Counted from the stretch's first letter, positions 50,175-60,510 are shown. The stretch: 64,000 bases of DNA from an uncultured Paracoccaceae bacterium (GCA_905182355.1 CAJJBH010000037.1:42963-106962), one strand, 5' to 3'. Notes: generated by a model not told the origin, from the letters alone. Numbers and translations are program-made.

Positions 50175-50211
50175 CCCTCTCATCGCTGCAAGCAGCGACT
50201 AAGGGCAGTGG
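50175..50211 (+). repeat. Palindromic mini-element A in IS3 orfB
   Basis: CCCTCTCATCGCTGCAAGCAGCGACTAAGGGCAGTGG; stem TCGCTGC-AA-GCAGCGA. Confidence 0.7.
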
Positions 50212-50263
50212 ATGCTCCAGAACGGCATATCAGTGATCAGAACACGTAAACACAAGGTGACGA

Positions 50264-50305
50264 CCATTGCCCGGCAGGCGATTGCAAGGCAATCTGCCGA
50301 GAGGG
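50264..50305 (-). repeat. Palindromic mini-element B in IS3 orfB (inverted orientation)
   Basis: Reverse complement CCCTCTCGGCAGATTGCCTTGCAATCGCCTGCCGGGCAATGG; stem GATTGC/GCAATC. Confidence 0.7.
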
Positions 50306-50638
50306 AGACAGTAATCACAAGTTCAACATCGCTCCGAACTTGTTGGATCGTAACTTCTCAGCAGAACAGCCAAACGAGAAGTGGGCTGGTGACATTACCT
50401 ATATCTGGACCCGGGAAGGCTGGCTGTATCTTGCTGTGATCCTGGACCTTCATTCTCGGCCAGTCATTGGTTGGGCCGTCAGCAATCGGATGAAGCGTGA
50501 CTTGGCGATCCGGGCTTTGAACATGGCCATAGCATTCCGAGCGCCGCCCAAGGGCTGCATCCATCATACCGACCGTGGCAGTCAATATTGTTCGTACGAT
50601 TACCAGAAGATCCTGCGCCAGCATGGCTTCAAGGTCTC

Positions 50639-50678
50639 CTCTCTCATGGTTGGCAAGCAAACCACTGCCGGGCAGCGG
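50639..50678 (+). repeat. Palindromic mini-element C in IS3 orfB
   Basis: CTCTCTCATGGTTGGCAAGCAAACCACTGCCGGGCAGCGG; stem TGGTTGGC-AA-GCAAACCA (one mismatch). Confidence 0.7.
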
Positions 50679-51224
50679 GTGAGCGGCAAGGGTAATTGTT
50701 ACGATAACGCCGCCGTCGAGACCTTCTTCAAAACCATCAAAGCCGAATTGATTTGGCGGGACACATGGGAAACGCGCAGACAAGCTGAAAGGGCGATCTT
50801 CGAATACATCAACGGCTTCTACAATCCGCGACGACGCCACTCGGCATTGGGGTGGAAAAATCCGGTCGCTTTCGAACGAAAAGTGGCTTAAACGAGCGCT
50901 TGGGGCGGCACTAAAGCGTGACAGGCCCCTTTTGCATGATCAACACGGGCGAAGACTGTAGCTCCTGCGCCATTAACGGCAGCTTCTAGTCGATCAATTG
51001 TAACATCAACGGTGTGTGGGCTGGTTTTTGTGATCATTTTGGCACCTGCTTGGCTGGTTGGAAAAACGGTGGTGGTCGCCGCGACAATAGTAGTTTTGAG
51101 GAACGTTATATTTGAAACGCCCAAGGCTACGCATGTGCAGTATTACAATCACAAGCGTATCCAACTGTCCCATCACATTCTTGAGACCAGTGGGTGCCCA
51201 CCTTAGGGGGCGGGCACCCACTGG

Positions 51225-54200
51225 TTATTCCGCTGCGGCGATTGGGGCTTTGCTGACTTTTTGTATAGCGAGGGGTGCATCGTCGAAATCCCAAATGACA
51301 TCATGGGCAGACGATTTACGCGCTTGTTTTTGCAATGCCCAATCACGTGCAGACCTGCTGGCGCGGCCCAATGACAATTTGGCAAGCAGGCTTGCGAACC
51401 ACAAAACGTATGTGCTGGCCCAGACCCGCATCGCCAGCAGGGACGGCGTAATCATGAGCGTCAAAACCGTTGCAATCCCCAGCCCGAAGACGACAGCCGT
51501 TGCCAATTGCTTCCACCACAATGCTGTTGGGCTGTCGACGGTGTAACCGCCATCAGCAAAATCTAGGCTAAGACCAAACATCATCGGTGCAAGGCCTGCC
51601 ATTGTTGTAATTGTGGTCAACAAAACTGGGCGAATACGGTCTTGTGCCGTGCGAATGATCGCTTCGATCCGCGGCATGTAGCGTTCGTATTCCTGATAGG
51701 TGTCAATCAGAACAATGTTGTTGTTCACCACAATGCCTGCAAGCGCCACGATCCCTGTCCCCGTCATAATGATGGAGAATGCTTGATCCATGACCAACAT
51801 ACCAATCAATACACCCGTTGTGGAAAGGATGACGGCTGCAAGCACCAGCACGGCGTTATAAACACTGTTAAATTGGGCCAGCAGGATGATGAACATCAAG
51901 CCCAATGCGCCCGCAAAGGCGTTCATCAAGAAGGCCCCACTTTCGGCCTGATCCTCTTGATCACCAGTCCATTCATGTTCCAATCCAGATGCAAATGGCT
52001 TCGTTTCAAGCCACTTGTCCAACTGTTCAATGCGCTCACCCGCGGTGACGGGCTGCCATCTTAAGGCACCGGCATTAAGCAACGCATCAAGATCAGCCGC
52101 TGTTGTCGAGGGATCAAGCGCCATGATGCTGTAATTTTCGCCGTCGGAAGACGATAGCGGTCCGTCTTTGTTGGGGCGCAGGGTGGCGATGATTTGTTCC
52201 ACCTCTTCACCGTCCACATCAACTGTACGTGTTAATTTTTGGATACCGTTTTCAAGACCTGCTTTGACGTCGAAGTACCGTTTCTGTCCAATTCGATTGA
52301 TCTGCGCAAGCTTTGGCACTGGTGTCCGTGTGATGAAGTTGGCCAAAGGAACAAGGCCATCACGTGTGCGCACCTTAAGCGTGTCTAAAGTGCTTAGAAC
52401 ACGATCGTTTTCTGGCAAGCGTACGCGGATTTCAATTTCCTCGTCCGAGCTGTCAACGCGCATCGTGTCCAGCAACAAGCCGCGTGTTACAAGTTGAACC
52501 ATTGCCCCAACTGTGGCCACATCGGCACCGTAGCGACCCGCTTTTTGGACGTCTACATCGATCTGCCAGTCAATGCCGGGCAGGGGACGTGTGTCTTCGA
52601 TCAAGAACAGTCCCGGTGTGGCATCGAACTGTTGGCGGGCCGATGTTGCTGCTGCAATCAGGTCCTCCCAGTTGTCGCCCTTGATCCGCAGATGCACAGG
52701 TTTTCCGCTTGCAGGACCACGCGACAGGTTCAGGATTTCGACCTTTATACCTGGGATGGATGACAATTGCGCCGTCAGTTCGTCGATCACAGTGTCGCCG
52801 TCGAAGGCTTCGGCTTTGACTTCGCGCGAAATAGCGTAATCGATAAATGGAAGGGTAAACCAGATTTCGCGGCTGTTAGGACGGTCTTCCCAAGGAATGG
52901 TTTCCAACTGGATTTGCCCAATAGTGTCTTTTGGCGCCTGAGCACCACCCGTATTTGCGTTCAATCCACCGTTGCCTGCAAATGCAAATGCAGTGTCGAT
53001 GCCGGGGTGTTGACGGATGATGTCTTCGGCCTGTTTTACCAAATCGTCCTTTTCATTAAGGCTAAGGTTGCCGCGCGCCATAACATAAACAATGGCCTGT
53101 TCAGGTTCGGATTCAACGAAGAATTCGACCCCTTTGTTGTTGTTGCCAAAGTGAATGAAAGTCGATCCCACAAAAACAAAGACAATGCCAACCATGACCA
53201 ATGGCATGATTGGGTTACCAACAATAAATTCCATAACGTGACCAAAACGCGAGCGATGATATCCCGAGCTTACTTTGCGTTCGCGGTTGCCAATGATCTT
53301 GTGGGCCAGCCAGCGTCCGCCACGTCCAAGACGGGGCAGGATGGCCAACGCACCGATAAACAGTCCCAATGCGCTGGCAAGCACTGCACCAGCCGCAATT
53401 GCAATCAAAAGAATAACGCCAAAGGCTTTGGCGAAAGTGGGTATGACCGAACCAATGATATTAGTTCCGTCCATGCCCGCAAAGGCGTTGCTCATCAAAG
53501 CGATCAGGGGGGCAGAGCCAGTCGGGACGCCTGTTTTGTCTACAGGTGGCATAAAGCCAAGCATCATGACCACACCAGCTATGGCAGCTAAGGCCACCAT
53601 CATGGCGATGTGTGCCAAAAACGGTAGGCGGGAAATCGCATCCATGCCGTCGGTGATATACCGCTCAATCCGGCCTGTGACGCCGCCCATAACAGGTAGA
53701 TAGACCAAGGCTACAACCAATGATGCCGACAAAACGAAGATCAATGTCACAGGCAACATGCCCATAAACTGACCGGGAACACCGGGCCAAAACAGCATGG
53801 GCAAAAATGCACACAGCGTGGTGGCTGTGGATGATATAACAGGCCAGAACATGCGTTTGGCAGCGTCTACATAGGCCTCCATTGGGCCAGCGCCCTCCGC
53901 CTGTCGTTTGTCGGCGTATTCGACCACAACAATAGCTCCATCCACCAACATTCCAACGGCAAGGATCAAACCAAACATCACGATGTTGGAAACCGAAATC
54001 CCCATAAGCGCAAGCAGCACGAAGCACAGTAGGAACGAGGTTGGGATTGCAAAGCCGACCAACAATGCAGCGCGGATGCCCAAGGCGGCCAAAACCACAA
54101 TCATGACCAATGCGATGGCCGTAAAGACCGATCCTTGCAGCTGTTGCACCATTGAATTCACAACACGCGATTGGTCGTTTGAGGTGCCCACATCCACGGC

Positions 54201-55145
54201 TGTAATCAAACCTTCAGGCCATTCAGCAGATTTTTTTGCCACGATTTCTTTGACCGTTGTGGCCGTGTCGATCAGATTAAACCCTTTGCGCTTGACGACT
54301 TGTAGCGCGATGGTTTCAGCGCCATTGAAACGGGCTGTGCTTTCGCGATCTTCAAAGGTCAGATTGATTTCGGCCAGATCGCCCAAGGTAACAACACGGT
54401 CGCCGTTGGTTTTGACGGGTAGGCCATAAACGTCTTGTGGATCATTGAAGGAGGACGGGATTTTGACGGCAAAGCTGCCCTGTTTCGTGGTTACTTCACC
54501 TGCTGCAATCAGCTGGTTGTTGTTGCGTACAACACTGATCAATTCGCTAGCAGTCACGTTGTATGCTTCAAGCCGCAGGGGATCGATGATCACCTCTAAC
54601 ATCTCGTCACGGTTGCCGGTGATTGGGGCCTCAAGGACCGCATCAAGGCTCTCCAGCTCGTCCTGTAAGTCTTTTGCCACACGGGCCATTGTACGCTCTG
54701 GAACGGGGCCAGACAGGTTTACAATAATGATTGGAAATTCGGAAAAGTTGAATTCTGAGATGGAATAGGTATCGGCCCCATCGGGAAACTTAGCTTCAGC
54801 CTTGGACAGCGCGTCACGCGCATCTGCCATGACTTGGGTTTTGTCCCAGCCAAATTCGAATTCTAACACAAGGTTGGCATAGTTTTCCGCAGCCGTGCCG
54901 GTCATTTTCTTTAGGCCGTCCAGATCGGCCAATTCGGTTTCCATCGGCTTAATAAGCAGTGTTTCGCTGTCTGCCGCTGAAATACCAGGGAAAGGAACCG
55001 ATATGATAAGCATCGGGATTTCGATGTCAGGTTCACCCTCTTTGGGAAGTGTAGAATAAGCAAATCCCCCCACAACAAGTGAGAGGACAACAAAAGCAAT
55101 AACCATTCGCGCCCGTTCAGCGGCCCAATCTACAAGACCGGTCAT
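51225..55145 (-). CDS. RND family efflux transporter permease (AcrB/HAE1-like)
   Basis: 1306 aa; AcrB-type layout, LVGFAIPTSFLLCFVLLALMGISVSNIVMFGLILAVGMLVDGAIVVVEYADK. Confidence 0.92.
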   Translation of the reverse strand: MTGLVDWAAERARMVIAFVVLSLVVGGFAYSTLPKEGEPDIEIPMLIISVPFPGISAADSETLLIKPMETELADLDGLKKMTGTAAENYANLVLEFEFGWDKTQVMADARDALSKAEAKFPDGADTYSISEFNFSEFPIIIVNLSGPVPERTMARVAKDLQDELESLDAVLEAPITGNRDEMLEVIIDPLRLEAYNVTASELISVVRNNNQLIAAGEVTTKQGSFAVKIPSSFNDPQDVYGLPVKTNGDRVVTLGDLAEINLTFEDRESTARFNGAETIALQVVKRKGFNLIDTATTVKEIVAKKSAEWPEGLITAVDVGTSNDQSRVVNSMVQQLQGSVFTAIALVMIVVLAALGIRAALLVGFAIPTSFLLCFVLLALMGISVSNIVMFGLILAVGMLVDGAIVVVEYADKRQAEGAGPMEAYVDAAKRMFWPVISSTATTLCAFLPMLFWPGVPGQFMGMLPVTLIFVLSASLVVALVYLPVMGGVTGRIERYITDGMDAISRLPFLAHIAMMVALAAIAGVVMMLGFMPPVDKTGVPTGSAPLIALMSNAFAGMDGTNIIGSVIPTFAKAFGVILLIAIAAGAVLASALGLFIGALAILPRLGRGGRWLAHKIIGNRERKVSSGYHRSRFGHVMEFIVGNPIMPLVMVGIVFVFVGSTFIHFGNNNKGVEFFVESEPEQAIVYVMARGNLSLNEKDDLVKQAEDIIRQHPGIDTAFAFAGNGGLNANTGGAQAPKDTIGQIQLETIPWEDRPNSREIWFTLPFIDYAISREVKAEAFDGDTVIDELTAQLSSIPGIKVEILNLSRGPASGKPVHLRIKGDNWEDLIAAATSARQQFDATPGLFLIEDTRPLPGIDWQIDVDVQKAGRYGADVATVGAMVQLVTRGLLLDTMRVDSSDEEIEIRVRLPENDRVLSTLDTLKVRTRDGLVPLANFITRTPVPKLAQINRIGQKRYFDVKAGLENGIQKLTRTVDVDGEEVEQIIATLRPNKDGPLSSSDGENYSIMALDPSTTAADLDALLNAGALRWQPVTAGERIEQLDKWLETKPFASGLEHEWTGDQEDQAESGAFLMNAFAGALGLMFIILLAQFNSVYNAVLVLAAVILSTTGVLIGMLVMDQAFSIIMTGTGIVALAGIVVNNNIVLIDTYQEYERYMPRIEAIIRTAQDRIRPVLLTTITTMAGLAPMMFGLSLDFADGGYTVDSPTALWWKQLATAVVFGLGIATVLTLMITPSLLAMRVWASTYVLWFASLLAKLSLGRASRSARDWALQKQARKSSAHDVIWDFDDAPLAIQKVSKAPIAAAE

Positions 55146-56419
55146 TGGCTAAGCTCCCGAAAGGTTGGGGCGACTTGCACGCCTGCTGTGACGTATTCCT
55201 GACCGACAACAATGACGTCTAGTTTTTCGGGTAATCCAGTTAACCAAACACCTTCTACAGTGTCGCGCAGCAATTTGACGGGCTGAAAGCTGACGATGCC
55301 GTCACCGTCAATGACGCGAAGCCCCAAGGCACCATCATTGTTCAATGTGAGAGCGGATTGAGGCAACAAGTGCGCAGAGGCCCCATTGGCCCCAATCAAG
55401 ATTTCTGCAGTTTGCCCATCGCGGATTGCTAGGTCGGTATTAGCGACTTCGATTTCAACACGGAAAGTGCGTGTGGTAGGGTCAGCTGCGCGGCTGAGGA
55501 AGGTCACCATACCGCGCACATCATCTCCGCCAGCCGCAAGACGTGCCCCTGCGGGGGCACCCATTTCGATGCGGTTCACTTCGGTTTCAGGGGCAAAGGC
55601 CACCAACATGATAGGGTCAAGTTGAAGGATTGTGGCACACAAGGAGCCAGGTTGTAGCAAGCTGCCCAATTCCGCTGTGGTGCTTTCTAATAGGCCTTCA
55701 AAGGGTGCTCTGATCTGCAAACGTGAAATTTCTTTGTCTGCTGCGGCAACGCCAGCGATTGCGGATTCAATTCCAGCTTCAGCGGATTGTATTCCTGATG
55801 TCGCGGCGGTTAAGCCTGATTTAGCGGCCTCAACACCAGCTTCTGCAGCGGCAACGGCAGCGTCTGCCCCTTTGACACGCGTGTCGGTGGCAAACCCGCC
55901 AGCGCTTAGCTTGGCAGCGGCGTTCTGGTTAACCAATGCTTCGTCCAGACGGGCACTTGCCTCAATAACGCGGGCGCGGGATTCTGGAACGCGGCTTTGG
56001 GCTTCAGACAGGCGGGCTTTTGCTTCGGCTAATTTTGCTTTGGCGGACGCCAAAGATGCGCCACGGGTTCCCGAATCCAATTGGCACATCAATTGTCCCT
56101 CTTTAACAAAGGTTCCTTTGTGCAATGGGGGAGAGATTACTGTGGAAGACGTTTCGGCCCGTACTTCAACCTGACGTGCGGCTTCTGTTTGGCCGCGAAG
56201 AACCACGGCGCTGTCAATTTGTTGCGCGGTGGAATGCTGTGCGACAACTTTGATTAAGGCTTTTTGAATGGGCGTATCAGGCGTTTTTGTTTCTGCCAGC
56301 TGTTCTTGTTCTGCAGTGTTATTCATCCCTAGAAACGCACGGGCCGTTTCGCGATCAATAATTGCAAAATACAAAATAACTGCCACAACAATAGCCATTA
56401 GGATTGGGAGAATTCGCAT
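55142..56419 (-). CDS. RND efflux periplasmic adaptor (HlyD/MFP family)
   Basis: 425 aa; VRAETSSTVISPPLHKGTFVKEGQLMCQLD lipoyl-like half motifs; overlaps the RND gene. Confidence 0.9.
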   Translation of the reverse strand: MRILPILMAIVVAVILYFAIIDRETARAFLGMNNTAEQEQLAETKTPDTPIQKALIKVVAQHSTAQQIDSAVVLRGQTEAARQVEVRAETSSTVISPPLHKGTFVKEGQLMCQLDSGTRGASLASAKAKLAEAKARLSEAQSRVPESRARVIEASARLDEALVNQNAAAKLSAGGFATDTRVKGADAAVAAAEAGVEAAKSGLTAATSGIQSAEAGIESAIAGVAAADKEISRLQIRAPFEGLLESTTAELGSLLQPGSLCATILQLDPIMLVAFAPETEVNRIEMGAPAGARLAAGGDDVRGMVTFLSRAADPTTRTFRVEIEVANTDLAIRDGQTAEILIGANGASAHLLPQSALTLNNDGALGLRVIDGDGIVSFQPVKLLRDTVEGVWLTGLPEKLDVIVVGQEYVTAGVQVAPTFRELSQ

Positions 56420-56792
56420 GTGTCGCCTCGTTCAAAAATATGTAGGGTCAAACCAAACGACCCACGAGAGTACATATGCATTGGGTCGCGCCAAATTAAC
56501 CAGTTCTGATTATTTCTTTTTACCTCTTGATGCAACGAGGGCTAAAGGTCGCAATTTACGTTGGGTTATTAATGTATTTTGGCGGTTTTCAGGCAATTTC
56601 TGGCAAAGATCATGTCTGACAGTTGGGTAAAGCCCTTAGGCGACGTTTGTGCGCCAATGTTCCGATGTATGTAGTGCTAACTATAATATAGATTGTGACG
56701 CATTTCAGCACGGGACTTGGCTTGGCCTTGATGGCGCGATATGAGGGGCAAAAGAGGGGGCGAAATCAGCCCCCAATACTTTAGGGGCAGTT

Positions 56793-57470
56793 ATGAGCAA
56801 CACAGATAGTTTTATCGAAGAAGTCACCGAAGAAGTGCGGCGCGACAAGCTGTACGCGGCTTTGCGTAAATACGGCTGGATTGGTGCTGTCGCCGTTTTG
56901 GCCATTGTTGGTGGTGCGGCGTATTCCGAATACAGCAAGGCGCAAGTGCGCGGGCAGGCTGAGGCTGCGGGTGACGCGATGTTGGCGGCCTTAACCCTTG
57001 ATGAAAGCACGGATCGCGCGGCAGCTTTGGCCAAGGTCGAGCTGGAAAATCCAAGTGCAAATGCAGTTTTGTCTTTGATGACCGCTGCTGAGCAGTCAGA
57101 CGCAGGTGAAACAGTCGCCGCCAACGCAACATTGCAAAGTGTTGCGACGTCCCAAGACCTGCCATTGATCTATCGCCAGATTGCGGCGTTTAAAGCTTTG
57201 GCATTGTCAGCCAGTGATTTGCCTGCCGATGAGCGCCGTGCTGGTTACGAGGCATTGGCACAACCGGGCAACCAATTGCGCCTGATGGCACAAGAACAAC
57301 TTGCCTTGATTGATATCGAAACAGGGGACGTGGACGCTGCTTTGGTTCGGTTTCAAGGGATTATCGACGATTCTGAAACGACGTCGGACTTGCAGCAGCG
57401 TGCCCTACAAGTGATGATAGCGTTGGGGGCGGAGCCTGATCTGACACAATTGACACAGGGCGACAATTGA
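56793..57470 (+). CDS. YfgM-like tetratricopeptide repeat protein
   Basis: 225 aa; FIEEVTEEVRRDKLYAALRKYGWIGAVAVLAIVGGAAYSEY, upstream of bamB-der. Confidence 0.8.
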   Translation: MSNTDSFIEEVTEEVRRDKLYAALRKYGWIGAVAVLAIVGGAAYSEYSKAQVRGQAEAAGDAMLAALTLDESTDRAAALAKVELENPSANAVLSLMTAAEQSDAGETVAANATLQSVATSQDLPLIYRQIAAFKALALSASDLPADERRAGYEALAQPGNQLRLMAQEQLALIDIETGDVDAALVRFQGIIDDSETTSDLQQRALQVMIALGAEPDLTQLTQGDN

Positions 57471-57548
57471 CAGTTAGCGGCAATTAGCCAATTTATACTA
57501 TAAATCGCGGCTAAGACACCTCAAGACCGCAACAAAGCGAGCAGAGTT

Positions 57549-58913
57549 ATGACACTTCACTTCGAAAATCCAGCCATCCCGCGTCGGTCTTGGACCATAA
57601 TTGGGGCCTGTACTATTGCTGCGATGTTGCTTGGGGCCTGCCAAGAAGCAGAAGTTATTTTGCCTGGAAAACGTGAAGACATCCGATCTGTCTTGAGCTC
57701 AACAGAGAGTGGTGCGGATGCCAGCAGTTTTGTAGCGAACCAAACGCGCGCAATATCGCTGCCCAAAGCGGCAAACAACTCTGCTTGGGCGCAGGGCACT
57801 GGATCCCAAGAAAACCGTGTTGCACATGCAGCCCTTGGTGGCACCCTGCAACTGGTGTGGTCGACAAGCATCGGTCAAGGAGACAGCCGCAAGCAACGTA
57901 TTACGGCTGATCCCGTGGTGGCCGGTGGCCTAATCTATACCCTTGATTCAGGAACAAATGTCGCGGCCACAAACACATCAGGCACCACAGTCTGGACCCG
58001 TGACGTACGACCATCACGTGACGAGGCCGGTGATGCAACGGGCGGTGGCTTGGCTGTCCACAAGGGCACTGTTTATGCTTCTGTGGGCTTCGGCGAGTTG
58101 ATCGCGATGGACGCGGCCACAGGACAAGTACGCTGGACACAACAATTGGATGCAATTGGATCGGGGCAACCCGCTGTACACGGCAATCTGGTTTATTTGA
58201 TGGCTGGGGACGACACAGGTTGGGCAGTTGAAACTGACACTGGTCGTGTTGCATGGCAAGTTGGTGGATCGACATCGATTTCAAATATTTTGGGCGCACC
58301 TGCTCCTGTGATTTCTGATGAATTGGCCATATTTGCATTTGGGTCTGGCGAATTGCAGGCGGTGTTTCGCCGTGGTGGTTTGCGTCGTTGGAATGCATCT
58401 GTGTTGGGCAAACGACCAGGGCGCGCGTTGTCAAAAATTGATGACGTGACTGGTTCACCCGTTGTAAACAATGGTGTGCTTTATGCGGGCAACCAAGCTG
58501 GTCGAATCGTTGCTATTTCCGCAGCCAGCGGTGCGCGCATTTGGACGGCCAATGAAGGCGTTATTGGTCCAGTATGGCCAACGGGTGACAGTGTATTTGC
58601 GATTACTGATAGAAACGAACTGGTCCGCTTGGACGCCAGAGATGGGTCGAAAATCTGGGGCTATGCTTTGCCAAACTTCGTCAAGGATCGCCCGAAAAGA
58701 ATTTCCGAAGTATTTGCCCATCATGGCCCAATCTTAGCGGGTGGGCGCATTGTTGTCTCCTCGAATGACGGTAAGTTGCGCAGCTTTGATCCACGTGATG
58801 GTCGCCTGATCAACAGCGTTGAAGTGCCAAGTGGCGCAACAACCGCACCAGCTGTTGTGGGTGGCATATTGTATGTTGTTGGGCGCAACGGCCAATTGCA
58901 CGCTTTCCGTTAG
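57549..58913 (+). CDS. bamB: PQQ-like beta-propeller lipoprotein, BamB family
   Basis: Lipobox-like LLGACQ; repeated propeller blades; gene order TPR-bamB-der. Confidence 0.85.
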   Translation: MTLHFENPAIPRRSWTIIGACTIAAMLLGACQEAEVILPGKREDIRSVLSSTESGADASSFVANQTRAISLPKAANNSAWAQGTGSQENRVAHAALGGTLQLVWSTSIGQGDSRKQRITADPVVAGGLIYTLDSGTNVAATNTSGTTVWTRDVRPSRDEAGDATGGGLAVHKGTVYASVGFGELIAMDAATGQVRWTQQLDAIGSGQPAVHGNLVYLMAGDDTGWAVETDTGRVAWQVGGSTSISNILGAPAPVISDELAIFAFGSGELQAVFRRGGLRRWNASVLGKRPGRALSKIDDVTGSPVVNNGVLYAGNQAGRIVAISAASGARIWTANEGVIGPVWPTGDSVFAITDRNELVRLDARDGSKIWGYALPNFVKDRPKRISEVFAHHGPILAGGRIVVSSNDGKLRSFDPRDGRLINSVEVPSGATTAPAVVGGILYVVGRNGQLHAFR

Positions 58914-58963
58914 GCGCGATATAGTCTAAAGGCAGCGCTTGAACCTTATCCGGAGCGGACGAC

Positions 58964-60445
58964 ATGTCCTTTACCCTTGCGATCGTGGGCCGTCCAAACG
59001 TCGGTAAATCCACACTTTTTAACCGCCTTGTTGGCAAACGTCTGGCTTTGGTCGATGACCAGCCTGGGGTGACTCGGGATCTGCGCGAAGGTGCTGCTCG
59101 TTTGGCCGACCTGCGTTTTACGGTCGTCGACACTGCTGGATTGGAAGAAGCAACGGACGAGTCCCTAGAGGGGCGGATGCGAAAGTTGACCGAACGGGCT
59201 GTGGAAATGGCTGATGTTTGTTTGTTTATGATCGATGCCCGTGTCGGCGTGACACCGACCGATCAAGTGTTTGCTGAAATCCTGCGTAAGAAGGCTGATC
59301 ATGTGATCCTGGCCGCAAACAAGGGTGAAGGTGCTGCAGCTGATGCCGGTTTGATTGAGGCTTATTCACTCGGCCTTGGCGAACCAATCCGCTTGTCTGC
59401 TGAACATGGCGAGGGGTTGAACGACCTTTATTCCCAGCTGCAACCCATAGCGGACCGCTTTGACGAACTGGCCAAAGAAGACGACACGCCTGATGTCGAC
59501 GTCAGCATTGATGAGGACGAGGACGGTCTTGGTGAAATTCCAGTTCCCTCGAATGCAAAGCCGCTTCAGGTCGCTGTTGTAGGCCGGCCAAACGCGGGTA
59601 AATCCACGTTGATTAATCAGATTTTGGGTGAAGAACGGCTTTTGACTGGACCAGAGGCAGGAATCACACGTGATGCGATTTCCCTGCGCATTGACTGGAA
59701 CGGCACACCGATGCGTATCTTTGATACGGCGGGCATGCGCAAAAAAGCCAAGATTCAGGAAAAATTAGAGAAACTAAGCGTAGGCGACGGTTTACGTGCC
59801 GTTAAGTTTGCCGAAGTGGTTGTGGTTTTGTTGGATGCGGCCATCCCGTTTGAGCAGCAAGATCTGCGTCTGGCCGACTTGGCGGAACGCGAAGGTCGTG
59901 CGGTTATTGTCGCGGTGAACAAATGGGATATCGAGGACGAGAAGCAGGCCAAGCTGAAAGACCTTAAAGAAAGCTTTGAGCGACTGCTGCCGCAGTTGCG
60001 CGGCGCACCTTTGATAACTGTCTCGGCCAAAACTGGTCGCGGTCTGGACCGTCTGCATGAAGCAATCATGAAGGCCTATGATGTTTGGAACCGTCGCGTT
60101 ACCACGGCGCATCTGAACCGTTGGTTGGCTGGCATGGTTGAGGCGCACCCGCCCCCGGCACCGCAAGGCAAACGCATCAAACTGCGCTACATGACACAAG
60201 CCAAAACACGTCCTCCAGGGTTTGTTGTGATGTGTTCACATCCCGATAAAGTGCCCGAAAGCTATTCGCGTTATTTGGTGAATGCTTTGCGGGTGGATTT
60301 TGACATGCCTGGCACACCGATCAGGCTGTACATGCGCGGTCAAAATGACGCGAACCCTTATAAGGGCCGCAAGAAGGCACCGCCTTCCAAATTACGTAAA
60401 CACACTGCAGGGCGTAAGCACACTGACGGTAACGGACGCAAATAG
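58964..60445 (+). CDS. der: Ribosome biogenesis GTPase Der (EngA)
   Basis: Two GTPase domains ([29 protein letters not shown]), C-terminal KH-like domain. Confidence 0.97.
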   Translation: MSFTLAIVGRPNVGKSTLFNRLVGKRLALVDDQPGVTRDLREGAARLADLRFTVVDTAGLEEATDESLEGRMRKLTERAVEMADVCLFMIDARVGVTPTDQVFAEILRKKADHVILAANKGEGAAADAGLIEAYSLGLGEPIRLSAEHGEGLNDLYSQLQPIADRFDELAKEDDTPDVDVSIDEDEDGLGEIPVPSNAKPLQVAVVGRPNAGKSTLINQILGEERLLTGPEAGITRDAISLRIDWNGTPMRIFDTAGMRKKAKIQEKLEKLSVGDGLRAVKFAEVVVVLLDAAIPFEQQDLRLADLAEREGRAVIVAVNKWDIEDEKQAKLKDLKESFERLLPQLRGAPLITVSAKTGRGLDRLHEAIMKAYDVWNRRVTTAHLNRWLAGMVEAHPPPAPQGKRIKLRYMTQAKTRPPGFVVMCSHPDKVPESYSRYLVNALRVDFDMPGTPIRLYMRGQNDANPYKGRKKAPPSKLRKHTAGRKHTDGNGRK

Positions 60446-60451
60446 GTGTAA

Positions 60452-60510
60452 GCGGGGGCGCTGCCCCCGCGTTTCACGCGCCCCCGAGATATTTTAATCT
60501 AAGAGAAATT
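60452..60510. repeat. Extragenic hairpin/terminator element, copy 3
   Basis: GCGGGGGC-GCT-GCCCCCGC perfect stem, then GTTTCACGCGCCCCCGAGATATTTTAATCTAAGAGAAATTT. Confidence 0.65.

Larger units (their letters stand above)
49918..50891 (+). pseudogene. IS3 family transposase OrfB (rve integrase), disrupted
   Basis: Fragments 49969-50202, 50212-50439 and 50340-50891 assemble to OrfB (GDITYIWTREGWLYLAVILDLHSR...HHTDRGSQY...CYDNAAVETFFKTIKAELIW); nonsense codon and three palindromic insertions. Confidence 0.85.
49585..50923 (+). mobile_element. IS3 family insertion sequence, decayed
   Basis: OrfA and OrfB fragments; terminal repeats TGTCGCGGTTTGATGCCG / TGTCACGCTTTAGTGCCG; flanked by direct repeat GGCCCCTTTTG (49574-49584 and 50924-50934). 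Confidence 0.85.
49301..51037 (-). pseudogene. DUF302 family gene split by an IS3 element
   Basis: N-terminal part MITKTSPHTVDVTIDRLEAAVNGAGATVFARVDHAKGA (51037 down to about 50924) and C-terminal part KGAASVGEELRPTQMLMFGNPKLGAPLML... (about 49590 to 49301) rejoin in frame. Confidence 0.85.

Noticed and set aside
49301-51124. Two separate small DUF302-like genes flanking the transposase
   Set aside because: The fragments are complementary halves of one protein and rejoin at KGA across the IS.
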